From positions 1 through 6,238 of the forward strand of contig JAAETV010000411.1 of NCBI GenBank assembly GCA_024227975.1: DNA of 6,238 nt, read 5' to 3'. Below the pieces are notes generated by a model, which searched no databases, was not told the DNA's origin, and worked only from the letters and a program-made list of their open reading frames with translations. Position numbers and translations under genes: made by a program. The DNA is from Actinomycetes bacterium. GTDB taxonomy: Bacteria > Actinomycetota > Acidimicrobiia > Acidimicrobiales > SZUA-35. Shown in pieces: positions 6,105 to 6,238 of this stretch; positions within the stretch are counted from its first letter, which is position 1; every line of letters begins with the position of its first letter.

Positions 6105-6238
6105 CCGCAACACCATTCCGGGCAACGACTTGGCTCACTGACAAACCGGCGATCTGGCCCGGGTGTGGTCCACCAGTACGCTGGCCGGACACGGTCAGCC
6201 TGGTCGGCGCGAGATTATGCAGCGAGCGAGGAGTGCCG
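6105..6238. other. right-edge region without a supported gene
   Basis: No gene, RNA or repeat is supported in these 134 bases. An ATG at 6217 on the plus strand has only seven codons before the edge and no clear ribosome binding site. A minus-strand frame stays open to the edge but has mixed third-position bases and no family likeness. Confidence 0.5.

Noticed and set aside
6067..6237. Minus-strand frame open to the right edge, possible end of another gene
   Set aside because: It ends at a stop 5 bases before GTG 6062, which looked like an operon junction. However, third-position bases are mixed, no family is recognisable, and it would run through the promoter and palindrome.
1..6238. tRNA, rRNA, CRISPR, insertion sequences, phage or toxin-antitoxin genes
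   Set aside because: Looked for on both strands; no cloverleaf with a T-loop signature, no regularly spaced repeats, no transposase or integrase motifs, and no small gene pair was found.

Overview
The window looks like chromosomal DNA from a high-GC actinobacterium. The genes strongly prefer G or C at the third codon position, use GTG starts and overlapping stop/start codons, and encode families typical of that phylum: a HisKA_3-type kinase with a NarL/LuxR-type regulator, a PF13796-like sensor domain, and an MMPL/RND exporter. The species cannot be named from the sequence. I see no RNA genes, CRISPR array, insertion sequence or integrase.

Left part, minus strand, read from about 3755 down to 1: a four-gene signalling and export cluster. 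A membrane histidine kinase is followed by its response regulator through a GTGA stop/start overlap. After a 191-bp gap holding a GC-rich stem-loop and a small inverted repeat come a stand-alone four-helix sensor-domain membrane protein and an MMPL/RND-type exporter. These last two are joined by an ATGA overlap, and the exporter runs off the left edge. The likely logic is that the kinase senses an envelope stress or compound, the regulator controls transcription, and the sensor-domain protein and exporter are the output or part of a feedback loop.

Middle: a divergent intergenic region of about 410 bp separates the kinase from a plus-strand gene (4164-5069) for a multi-pass membrane protein with an extracytoplasmic domain, whose function I do not recognise. 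Its back-to-back position next to a two-component system makes co-regulation plausible but unproven.

Right part: a 207-bp convergent intergenic region contains interleaved inverted repeats that could fold as a pseudoknot-like structure. It is followed by a minus-strand gene (5277-6062) for a putative tandem winged-helix protein. That gene appears to be leaderless, with a -10-like hexamer 6 bp before its GTG and a 7-bp-arm palindrome over the expected -35 region. The last 176 bases hold this promoter region and no gene I can support.

The most notable points are the sensor domain uncoupled from its kinase and paired with an exporter, the unrecognised divergent membrane protein, and the two structured intergenic regions. 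None of them proves a new system by itself.
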